Source: Pseudomonadota bacterium
Lineage (GTDB): Bacteria; Pseudomonadota; Alphaproteobacteria; Acetobacterales; Acetobacteraceae
DNA: 36,128 nucleotides
Direction of reading: 5' to 3'
NCBI GenBank assembly: GCA_021808545.1
Contig: JAKBBM010000020.1
Coordinates: 1 to 36,128, forward strand
In this document: piece by piece, positions 7,760 through 14,838 of the stretch
Position numbering within the stretch: position 1 is the stretch's first letter
How the letters are laid out: every line of letters begins with the position of its first letter
Program-made: the position numbers and the translations under genes
Notes under the pieces: generated by a model
Database searches by the model: none
Told to the model about the DNA's origin: nothing
What the model saw: only the letters and a program-made list of their open reading frames with translations

Positions 7760-8211
7760 GCGCGCTTGGGCCGGCGGGGGTGCTTGCCTGGCCAATCTAC
7801 GATATGATGTTCCAGCGGTCCGGCCTCGCGCTCATTCACGCAGCGCCCCGCCACCGAGGCCCCAGCCTCGGCCACGCTCTCGGCCCGGCCAGAGCGCAAA
7901 GGATGCCAGGGTGGGAGATCCTTGCCCTCATGTAGCAGCCGGTAGGCGCAGCTGGGTGGCAGCCAGTCCACATCTTTTAGTTTTTTGGGGGAGAGTTGCA
8001 CGCAGTCGGGCACTTTGCGGCGGCGGTTGGCGTAGTCGCCGCAACGGGCGGTTTGCGTATCCAGCAGCCGGCAGGCGACATTGGTGAAAGCGATCTCATC
8101 GGTGATGTCGTCGCGCAGCTTGTGCAGGCAGCAGCGGCCGCACCCATCGCAGAGCGATTCCCATTCCGCGCGGCTCATCTCCGCCAGGCTTTTTTCACGC
8201 CAGAAACTCAT
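7756..8211 (-). CDS. YcgN family cysteine-cluster protein (UPF0260)
   Basis: 151-residue soluble protein. The N-terminal CDGCGRCCLHKL motif (C21, C24, C27, C28), further cysteines in NVACRLLD, ARCGDYA and PDCVQLS, and the ADWLPPSCAYR-like segment (here VDWLPPSCAYR) define the UPF0260/YcgN family, which has a CxxCxxCC-type zinc or iron-sulfur cluster domain. Function is unknown. Length matches the family when the ATG at 8211 is used; the open frame extends much further upstream, but that part has no similarity to the family and runs antisense to the transglycosylase gene. It leads the minus-strand group YcgN, YgjP-like, dehydrogenase, and is divergent from mltB. Confidence 0.92.
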   Translation of the reverse strand: MSFWREKSLAEMSRAEWESLCDGCGRCCLHKLRDDITDEIAFTNVACRLLDTQTARCGDYANRRRKVPDCVQLSPKKLKDVDWLPPSCAYRLLHEGKDLPPWHPLRSGRAESVAEAGASVAGRCVNEREAGPLEHHIVDWPGKHPRRPKRA

Positions 8212-8305
8212 GGCGCGATCATAAGCACACGGGGCGCGTCTCGCCAGCGGATTAAACATTAAGCGCATGTTGCGGCGCGGTGCGGCGCCGTGGCACAGTC
8301 GCGCC

Positions 8306-9268
8306 ATGCAAAGACGCCCCCTCCTTGCCGGCCTGTCCCTGGTTCTTGCCACGCCGCGCATTTGCCTGGCGGAGGATTTTTCGAGCTTCCTGCGTAGCTT
8401 GCGCGCGCGCGCTCTGGCGGCGGGCATTCCCCGCGCGATTGTGCTTGAAACCACGCGCGATTTGCGCCCCGACCAGGAGGTGATCAAGCGCGACCACCAC
8501 CAGGCGGAATTCACCTTGAGCTGGGCCGAATATTCCGCCCGTGTGCTCAGCCCCACGCGGATTGATACGGGCCGGGCCAAGGATGCGGCGCACCATCGGC
8601 TGCTTGCCGCCATCACCCGCCGCTTTGGCGTGGATGCGGCCACCTTGCTCGGAATATGGGGGATTGAGACCAATTATGGCGCCAATCAGGGCGATTTTCA
8701 TGTGATTGGCACGTTGAGCACGCTGGCCTGGAACCGGGGCAGCCGGTATTTCGCCAATGAGGCGATCGATGCGATGCGCATTATCGCCCGGGGGCAGGCG
8801 CCGGCGGGGCGGTTGACCGGCTCTTACGCCGGGGCCATGGGCCAGCCGCAATTCATGCCCAGCGTGTATTTGTCCACCGCAATCTCCTTCAGCGGCAATG
8901 GCCGGCCCGATATCTGGCATTCCGACGCTGACAGCCTGGCCTCGATGGCAAATTATCTGACCAAGGCGGGTTGGCGCGCGGGCGAGCCTTCCAGTGAGCC
9001 TGTGTTGATCCGCCCTGGCTTCGACCCCGCCCTTGCCGGGCGTAAAAATCTGCACAGCTTGGCCGCCTGGCGCGGGCTTGGCGTGCAGCGCCTGCCCGGC
9101 GCGCGGCATTTGCCCGACTCCACCATGGCCGCTCTGCTGCTGCCCGATGGCGCAAATGGGCAGGCTTTCCTCGTTTATCATAATTTCTCCGTCATCCGGC
9201 GCTATAACCCGTCTAATTTCTACGCGCTCGCGGTTGGCGGGCTCGGCCATCTGGTGCGCACCGCATGA
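8306..9268 (+). CDS. Lytic murein transglycosylase, MltB family
   Basis: 320-residue periplasmic enzyme that cleaves the MurNAc-GlcNAc bond of peptidoglycan, forming 1,6-anhydro ends. A Sec signal peptide is visible (MQRRPLLAGLSLVLA, cleavage near LA-EDF, residue 22-23), not a lipobox, so this is a soluble MltB-type enzyme. Catalytic Glu E121 is in GIWGIETNYG; further family signatures are AGAMGQPQFMPS and DADSLASMANYL. A longer start at 8267 adds residues with no signal-peptide character. It opens the overlapping operon that continues into rlpA, tmk, holB and metG; rlpA begins within its stop codon (ATGA, 9265-9268). Confidence 0.93.
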   Translation: MQRRPLLAGLSLVLATPRICLAEDFSSFLRSLRARALAAGIPRAIVLETTRDLRPDQEVIKRDHHQAEFTLSWAEYSARVLSPTRIDTGRAKDAAHHRLLAAITRRFGVDAATLLGIWGIETNYGANQGDFHVIGTLSTLAWNRGSRYFANEAIDAMRIIARGQAPAGRLTGSYAGAMGQPQFMPSVYLSTAISFSGNGRPDIWHSDADSLASMANYLTKAGWRAGEPSSEPVLIRPGFDPALAGRKNLHSLAAWRGLGVQRLPGARHLPDSTMAALLLPDGANGQAFLVYHNFSVIRRYNPSNFYALAVGGLGHLVRTA

Positions 9269-10131
9269 TAATCAGCCGCCTCGTCCTTGCCCTCGCCGCG
9301 TTGCTGGCCGGTTGCGCCCACCCTGTCCCGCATGTGGTCAGCCATGCCGTGTTCACCACCGGCCAGCCTTATCAGGCGGGCGGGGAATGGTTTTATCCGC
9401 GCGCGTTCGACAGTTACGATGCCACAGGCCTTGCCAGCATCATCCGCGACCATGCCAGCCCGACCACGGCGGACCAGGAGACGTACGACGCGGATGCGCT
9501 GGCCGCCGCCTCGCCGGTTCTGCAATTGCCGGCCATTGTCACCGTCACCAACCTCGTCAATGGCAGGACATTGCGCGTGCGGGTGAATGAGCGCGGTCCC
9601 ATGGTGCCGGGCCGGGTGCTGGCTGTAACGCCGCGTGTCGCCAGGCTGCTGCATTTTCCCACGGGCGGCATTGTCGAGGTGCGGGTGCGCCTGGATCAGG
9701 CGGCCACCGCCGCGCTGGATGGCCCGCTGGGCGATGCACCGCACTTAACCGCGGCCCCCGTGGCGGGCATTACGGCGCAAAATCTCGCTCCGCCCGGCGG
9801 TGGTGTCAGCGGGCAGGCGGTGCAGCTTATGCCCCAGGATCATGCGGCGGCTGTGGGACAGACAGTGGCGCTCTCGGGCAAGGTCACGCAAGAAACCGCG
9901 GCCCCCGGCCCGCTCTGGGTTCAGATTTCAGGCTTTGGCAGCGAAGGAGCGGCGTTTACCAATATGCACAAGCTTTACGGCATGCCGGTTCGCGTTGTGC
10001 CTGTTTCGGGTGGAGGCCGCCTGCTGTGGGCGGTGCGCGCGGGCCCTTACCATTCCGTGGCCGCGGCCGATAAAGCCCTGCAGGACGTGCTGGCGCGCGG
10101 CCTGCCCGACCCTGAGATCATCGTTCGATGA
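9265..10131 (+). CDS. rlpA: RlpA-like septal lipoprotein with double-psi beta-barrel and SPOR domain; altered active site
   Basis: 288 residues with a lipoprotein signal (LAALLAGC, lipidated C17), an RlpA double-psi barrel (about 45-145) and a C-terminal SPOR-like domain (about 205-288, VWAVRAGPYHSVAAADKAL-type end). RlpA enzymes cleave denuded glycan at the septum. Family fit is clear from WFYPRAFDSYDATGLAS and VTNLVNGRTLRVRVNERGP. However, the usual SWYGxxFHGRxTANGE block reads SIIRDHASPTTADQE, the His expected after ALTAA is Ser (S83), and the Asp of RVNDRGP is Glu (E109); only the Glu (E72) is kept. It may be inactive or a binding protein. Overlaps mltB and tmk by 4 nt each. Confidence 0.82.
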   Translation: MIISRLVLALAALLAGCAHPVPHVVSHAVFTTGQPYQAGGEWFYPRAFDSYDATGLASIIRDHASPTTADQETYDADALAAASPVLQLPAIVTVTNLVNGRTLRVRVNERGPMVPGRVLAVTPRVARLLHFPTGGIVEVRVRLDQAATAALDGPLGDAPHLTAAPVAGITAQNLAPPGGGVSGQAVQLMPQDHAAAVGQTVALSGKVTQETAAPGPLWVQISGFGSEGAAFTNMHKLYGMPVRVVPVSGGGRLLWAVRAGPYHSVAAADKALQDVLARGLPDPEIIVR

Positions 10132-10757
10132 GCCATAACCGCAGCGGCCTGTTCATCACGCTCGAAGGCGGGGAGGGGGCGGGTAAATCCACCGCCGCCC
10201 AGGGGCTTGCCGATCTGTTCCGGGCCGAGGGGCGCGAGGTTATCGCCACGCGTGAGCCGGGCGGCACCAAGGGGGCCGAGGCCATTCGCGCCCTGCTGCT
10301 CGCCACTGATACGCCGCTTGCCCCCATGGCCCAGACCATGCTGCATTTCGCCGCCCGGGCCGACCATGTGGAAGCGCTAATCCGCCCTGCCCTGGCGCGC
10401 GGCGCCATCGTGATCTGCGACCGCTATTATGATTCCACCATGGCCTATCAATCTTATGGCCAGGGGGTGGATATTGGCGCCATCGCCAGTCTCATCCGGC
10501 TTATCAATTTGCACCCTGACATCACTTTTTTTCTCGATGTACCAGCCGATGTCGCGCAAACCCGTCTGGCCGCGCGCGGTGCGGCGAGCGACCGTTACGA
10601 GCGTCAGGGCGCCGATTTCATGGCCCGCGTGGCGCATGGGTTCCGCGCCATCGCCACGGCAGAGCCAGGGCGCTGCATGATCATCGATGCCACGGCCCAG
10701 CCCCAGGATTTGGTGGCGCAGATGCGGCGCGGTATCGCCGCGCGGACAGGCCGCTAA
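10128..10757 (+). CDS. tmk: Thymidylate kinase
   Basis: 209-residue cytosolic enzyme phosphorylating dTMP to dTDP. P-loop GGEGAGKST at residues ~14-22, the DR(Y/H) motif as CDRYYDSTMAYQ, TREPGGT for thymidine-monophosphate binding, and a short LID region RLAARGAASDRYE. Length is standard. The start ATG overlaps the rlpA-like stop by 4 nt, and its TAA is followed by the holB ATG with a 1-nt overlap. tmk-holB-metG-tatD order is conserved in alphaproteobacteria, linking nucleotide supply with the replisome clamp loader. Confidence 0.97.
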   Translation: MSHNRSGLFITLEGGEGAGKSTAAQGLADLFRAEGREVIATREPGGTKGAEAIRALLLATDTPLAPMAQTMLHFAARADHVEALIRPALARGAIVICDRYYDSTMAYQSYGQGVDIGAIASLIRLINLHPDITFFLDVPADVAQTRLAARGAASDRYERQGADFMARVAHGFRAIATAEPGRCMIIDATAQPQDLVAQMRRGIAARTGR

Positions 10758-11740
10758 TGCCGCCAGAGCCGCGTGCCAACCTGCGTTTAAGCGGGCATGG
10801 GGGGGCTGTTGCCGCCCTGCGCCATGCCGCTTTGTCGGGACGGCTGCATCATGGCTGGCTGCTTACCGGGCCCAAGGGCATCGGCAAGGCCACATTGGCT
10901 TACCGTTTTGCCCGATGGTTGCTGGCGGGCGGGCAGGCCGAGGATCTGTCCGTGCCGGAACAGAGCGGTGTTGCGCGCCGGATCACGGCTGGTACGCATC
11001 CCGATCTGTTCACGGTGGAACGGCGCGTGAACCAGAAGACGGACAAGCTGCAAGCCGAGATCGTGATTGCCACGGTGCAGGAGGCCAGCGCCTTCATGCG
11101 CTTAACCCCGGCGGAAGGCGGCTGGCGCGTGGTGATTGTGGATGGCGCGGAGGACATGAACCCAAACGCCGCCAACGCGCTGCTGAAATTGCTGGAGGAG
11201 CCGCCGCCGCGGGCGATTTTGCTGCTAACCAGCGCAGCACCAGGGCGGTTGCTGCCCACCATCCGCAGCCGCTGCCGGGTACTGCCCATGGCCCCGCTGC
11301 CCGATGAAACGATGCGCGCCCTGCTGGCCGATTACGCGCCCGAGCTGGCACCCAAGGCCCACAACTCCCTGGTTGCCCTGGCCGAAGGCAGCATCGGCAC
11401 GGCGCTGGCCCTGGCGGCGGAAGACGGGCTGGCCCTGGCGGCCTTGGTTGAGGAAGCGCTAGATGCGCCGGTTGCGCCCGCGCGGGCGCAAGCCATCGCC
11501 GATACGGTGGCCCGCACGGTGGAGGGGGCTGACCGTTTCGAGGTTTTCTTCGCGCTCCTGCGCACGCGCATGGCCGCGCGCGTGCGCGCTGCCGCCCGGG
11601 GAGGCAAGGAGGCTGGTAGCCTCGTGCCCACGATCGCGCTCTGGCAGGATTTTGGAAAATTGGAGCGCGAGGTAATAGGACTGAACCTTGATAAGCGCGC
11701 CGCGATCATCGTGGCGCTGGGACAATTGCATTACTCATGA
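10757..11740 (+). CDS. holB: DNA polymerase III subunit delta'
   Basis: 327-residue clamp-loader subunit. GWLLTGPKGIGKATLAYRFA (about 34-52) is the AAA+ P-loop region typical of alphaproteobacterial delta', with Ala replacing the usual Ser/Thr after Lys, consistent with delta' not needing ATP turnover. The MNPNAANALLKLLEEPP segment and SRCRVLP sensor motif (about 135-175) follow. It opposes the beta clamp together with the delta and gamma/tau subunits. A run of seven G (10799-10805) lies near the 5' end. Overlaps tmk by 1 nt and metG by 4 nt. Confidence 0.95.
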   Translation: MPPEPRANLRLSGHGGAVAALRHAALSGRLHHGWLLTGPKGIGKATLAYRFARWLLAGGQAEDLSVPEQSGVARRITAGTHPDLFTVERRVNQKTDKLQAEIVIATVQEASAFMRLTPAEGGWRVVIVDGAEDMNPNAANALLKLLEEPPPRAILLLTSAAPGRLLPTIRSRCRVLPMAPLPDETMRALLADYAPELAPKAHNSLVALAEGSIGTALALAAEDGLALAALVEEALDAPVAPARAQAIADTVARTVEGADRFEVFFALLRTRMAARVRAAARGGKEAGSLVPTIALWQDFGKLEREVIGLNLDKRAAIIVALGQLHYS

Positions 11741-13281
11741 GCCAGAAGACTTACTACATCACCACGCCGATCTATTACGTGAACGGGGCGCCGCATCTCG
11801 GCCATGCCTACACCTCCACCGCGGCCGACACGCTGGCCCGCTGGCACCGGCTCGCGGGGGAGGATGTGTTCTTCCTCACCGGCACCGACGAGCATGGCCA
11901 GAAGGTGGAAGCCGCCGCCCGCCAGGCCGGGGTCGAGCCGCAAGCCTTCACCGACGGAATCGCGGCTGATTTCCGCGACATGGCGGCGCGCATGAACATC
12001 TCCAACGATGATTTCGTCCGCACCACGCAGCCGCGCCACAAGGCGGCGGCACAGGCGCTGTGGCAACGGCTGGAGGAAGCGGGCGCGATCTATCTGGGCG
12101 CGTATGAAGGCTATTACGCAGTGCGCGACGAGGCCTATTACGATGAAAGCGAGCTGACCCGCCGCCCCGACGGCACCATGGTGGCCACCGCCACCGGCGC
12201 GCCGGTGGAGCTGGTGAACGAGCCCTCTTATTTCTTCCGCCTGAGCGACTATCAGGACCGGTTGCTGGATTATTACGAGGCGCATCCCGGCTTCATCGCG
12301 CCCCAGGCCAAGCGCAACGAGATTGTCAGCTTCGTTAAATCCGGCCTGCGCGATCTCTCGATCAGCCGCACCAAATTCTCCTGGGGCGTTCCGGTGCCAG
12401 GCAATGAGAGCCATGTGATGTATGTCTGGCTCGACGCGCTGGTGAATTACCTCACCGCCATCGGCTATCCCGACATGGAAGCCCAGCGCGCCCATTACTG
12501 GCCGGCCAGCCTGCATCTGGTGGGCAAGGAGATCATCCGCTTCCATGCCGTTTATTGGCCGGCCTTCCTCATGGCCGCGGGCCTGCCCTTGCCGCATCGC
12601 GTGTTCAGCCATGGCTGGTGGACGGTGGAAGGCGAGAAGATGAGCAAGTCGCTCGGCAATTTTATCGATGTGCGGCCGCTGGTGGAGGAAGTTGGGCTCG
12701 ACCAGGTGCGCTACTTCCTGCTGCGCGAGGTGCCGTTCGGCAATGACGGCGATTTTTCCCGCCGCGCGCTCATTACCCGTGTGAATGCCGATCTCGCCAA
12801 TGGGCTTGGCAATCTCGCGCAGCGCACGCTTTCCTTCATCGCCAAGAATGCGGGCGGCCAGATCCCGCCGCGCGGCATTCTGCAAGAGGCCGACCATACC
12901 TTGCTCGCGCAAGCATCCGCGCTGCCAGAGCGGGTGGATGCCGCGATGGCGCGCATTGCCTTTCATGAGGCGCTCGATGAGGTCTGGAAGCTGATCCGTG
13001 CTGCGGATGCCTATATCGACCATCAGGCCCCCTGGAGCCTGCGCAAGACCGATCTTCCGCGCATGAACACGGTGCTTTACACGCTTTGTGGGGTCTTGCG
13101 GGTGGTGGGTATTGTGCTGCAACCCTTCATGCCGGACAGTATGGCGCGGCTGCTGGATTATCTGGGCGTGGGTGCAGAGCGTTCGCTCGACAGCCTTGAC
13201 ACATCCTTGGCCGAGGGCACGGTTTTGCCAGCCCCAACCGGCCTGTTTCCCCGCCTTTTGGAAGATCCGCATGCTGATTGA
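11737..13281 (+). CDS. metG: Methionyl-tRNA synthetase
   Basis: 514-residue class I synthetase charging tRNA-Met. N-terminal TTPIYYVNGAPHLGHAYT carries the HIGH-type motif; KMSKS is at ~300-304 in EGEKMSKSLGNF; WWTVEG and LVGKEIIRFHAVYWPAFL are further signatures. It lacks the C-terminal EMAP/tRNA-binding extension and appears to lack a CxxC zinc knuckle in the connective peptide, as in the short MetG type. It overlaps holB by 4 nt and tatD by 11 nt. A long open frame on the opposite strand (11731-13272) is a GC-driven shadow of this gene. Confidence 0.97.
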   Translation: MSQKTYYITTPIYYVNGAPHLGHAYTSTAADTLARWHRLAGEDVFFLTGTDEHGQKVEAAARQAGVEPQAFTDGIAADFRDMAARMNISNDDFVRTTQPRHKAAAQALWQRLEEAGAIYLGAYEGYYAVRDEAYYDESELTRRPDGTMVATATGAPVELVNEPSYFFRLSDYQDRLLDYYEAHPGFIAPQAKRNEIVSFVKSGLRDLSISRTKFSWGVPVPGNESHVMYVWLDALVNYLTAIGYPDMEAQRAHYWPASLHLVGKEIIRFHAVYWPAFLMAAGLPLPHRVFSHGWWTVEGEKMSKSLGNFIDVRPLVEEVGLDQVRYFLLREVPFGNDGDFSRRALITRVNADLANGLGNLAQRTLSFIAKNAGGQIPPRGILQEADHTLLAQASALPERVDAAMARIAFHEALDEVWKLIRAADAYIDHQAPWSLRKTDLPRMNTVLYTLCGVLRVVGIVLQPFMPDSMARLLDYLGVGAERSLDSLDTSLAEGTVLPAPTGLFPRLLEDPHAD

Positions 13282-14050
13282 TAGCCATTGTCATCTCGAT
13301 TATTTCAACCAGCCCGGCGAATGCGCGGACGTGGTCGCCCGCGCCCGCGCCGCCGGTGTTGAGCAGATGGTGACAATCGGCGTGACCCTCGCGCAATCGC
13401 GCGCGGCGGTGGAGATCGCCGAACAATTCGAGCATGTCTGGGCCTGTGTCGGGGTGCATCCCAACCATGCGGCGGATGTGCTGCCGGTGGTGGAACCTGG
13501 AGCCTTGGCCGATCTGGCGCGGCACCCAAAAGTGATCGGCATTGGTGAATCCGGGCTCGATTATTTTTACGACAAGACATCGCCGGAAATTCAGGCGCAA
13601 AATTTTCGCGCCAATATCCGTGCCGCGCAGCTATCCAACCTGCCGCTCTGCATCCACGCGCGCGACGCCGATGACGATATCGCCGGGATCCTGCGTGAGG
13701 AACGCGCCACGGGCGGGGATTTTAGCTTTCTGCTGCATTGTTTTTCCTCCTCGCGCGCGCTGGCCGAGGCCGCACTTGAGATGGGCGGCTATGTCTCTTT
13801 TTCGGGGATTTTGACCTTTCCCAAATCCCAGGCGCTGCGCGAGATTGCGCGCGATGTGCCGCCCGAGCGTTTGCTGGTGGAAACCGATTCCCCTTATCTC
13901 GCCCCGGCTCCATTGCGCGGAAAGCGCAACGAACCGGCCAATACCGTGCACACGGCGCGGGTTCTGGCCGAGGTGAAGGGGCTGCCCGAAGCCGAGTTGG
14001 CGGCGTTGACGACGCGTAATTTCCGTACCTTGTTCCGCAAGGCGGCCTGA
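13271..14050 (+). CDS. tatD: TatD family hydrolase (metal-dependent DNase)
   Basis: 259-residue TIM-barrel metal hydrolase. The start MLIDSHCHLDYF supplies the HxH metal site (H6, H8); GIGESGLDYFYD provides the bridging Glu, LCIHARDAD and LHCFSSS the further His ligands, and ETDSPYLAPAPLRGKRNEP the terminal Asp motif. These enzymes act as 3'-5' exonucleases or DNases. The open frame extends upstream through metG, but the ATG at 13271 gives the canonical N-terminus and overlaps metG by 11 nt. The stop TGA overlaps the next start by one base (TGATG). Confidence 0.95.
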   Translation: MLIDSHCHLDYFNQPGECADVVARARAAGVEQMVTIGVTLAQSRAAVEIAEQFEHVWACVGVHPNHAADVLPVVEPGALADLARHPKVIGIGESGLDYFYDKTSPEIQAQNFRANIRAAQLSNLPLCIHARDADDDIAGILREERATGGDFSFLLHCFSSSRALAEAALEMGGYVSFSGILTFPKSQALREIARDVPPERLLVETDSPYLAPAPLRGKRNEPANTVHTARVLAEVKGLPEAELAALTTRNFRTLFRKAA

Positions 14051-14838
14051 TGAAAATCACCCTGCTTGGCACGGGCGGCTCAGCCGGGCTGCCGCAGGTT
14101 GGCGGGGTGGATGGGCGCGGCGATTGGGGCAAGACCGATCCCGCCGAGCCGCGCAATGCCCGCACGCGCGCGAGCATTGCGATTGAAACGGATGCGGGCC
14201 GGGTGCTGCTGGTCGATACCGCGCCCGATCTGCGTTTTCAGCTTACCCAGGCGGGCATCGGCCGGGTTGATGCCGTGCTCTACACCCACGCCCATGCCGA
14301 CCATATTGCCGGGCTGGATGAAATCCGCATCCTCAACCGTATTCTCGGCGCGCCGATGCCAACTTACGCCACAGCACCCGTGCTGGGTGAATTGCGCCAG
14401 CGGTTCGATTATGTGTTCAAGCCATATGATGGCGGCTTTTTCATCCGCCCGGTGCTTGACCCGCGCGAGATAAGCCCAGGTGCTACTTACGACATTTTGG
14501 ATCAGCCGGTTTTGTGCATCGACCAGGATCATGGGTTTTCGCGCTCGCTCGGCTTGCGGCTGGGCCGTGCGGCCTATTGCACCGATGTGGTGCGGCTGGA
14601 TGAGGCGGCGCTCGCGGTGCTGGCGGGCGTGGAACTGTTCATCGTCGATTGTTTCAACATGGCGCATGACCATCCCACCCATGCGGGCCTGCCCACGGTG
14701 CTGGGCTGGGTAGAGCGGCTGCGGCCCCAACGCACGATCCTTACCCATATGGGCCCCGAGATGGACTACCAGAGCCTGCGCGCCATGCTACCACCAGGCG
14801 TCGAGCCCGGTTATGACGGCATGGTGCTCACGCTCTGA
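14050..14838 (+). CDS. MBL-fold metallo-hydrolase (PhnP / RNase Z-like group)
   Basis: 262 residues. The N-terminal MKITLLGTGGSAGLPQVGG and the zinc motif YTHAHADHIAGLDEIR (HxHxDH, about residues 79-84) place it in the metallo-beta-lactamase superfamily close to PhnP-like phosphodiesterases; TILTHMGPEMDY near the end provides another His. In alphaproteobacteria this gene routinely follows tatD, and the exact substrate (cyclic nucleotide or RNA-type phosphodiester) is unproven. It ends the long plus-strand operon, and its last 28 nt overlap the 3' end of the convergent glycosyltransferase gene, with no room for a separate terminator. Confidence 0.92.
   Translation: MKITLLGTGGSAGLPQVGGVDGRGDWGKTDPAEPRNARTRASIAIETDAGRVLLVDTAPDLRFQLTQAGIGRVDAVLYTHAHADHIAGLDEIRILNRILGAPMPTYATAPVLGELRQRFDYVFKPYDGGFFIRPVLDPREISPGATYDILDQPVLCIDQDHGFSRSLGLRLGRAAYCTDVVRLDEAALAVLAGVELFIVDCFNMAHDHPTHAGLPTVLGWVERLRPQRTILTHMGPEMDYQSLRAMLPPGVEPGYDGMVLTL

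Noticed and set aside
8252-9250. A 332-codon minus-strand open frame antisense to the lytic transglycosylase gene, and the upstream extension of the YcgN frame.
   Set aside because: The transglycosylase has a signal peptide and catalytic Glu; the YcgN family starts at 8211. The rest is shadow.
11731-13272. A 513-codon open frame on the minus strand, fully antisense to metG.
   Set aside because: metG on the plus strand has every family motif. The antisense frame is low-complexity (His/Gly/Arg-rich), has no recognisable domain, and long antisense frames are expected in GC-rich coding DNA.
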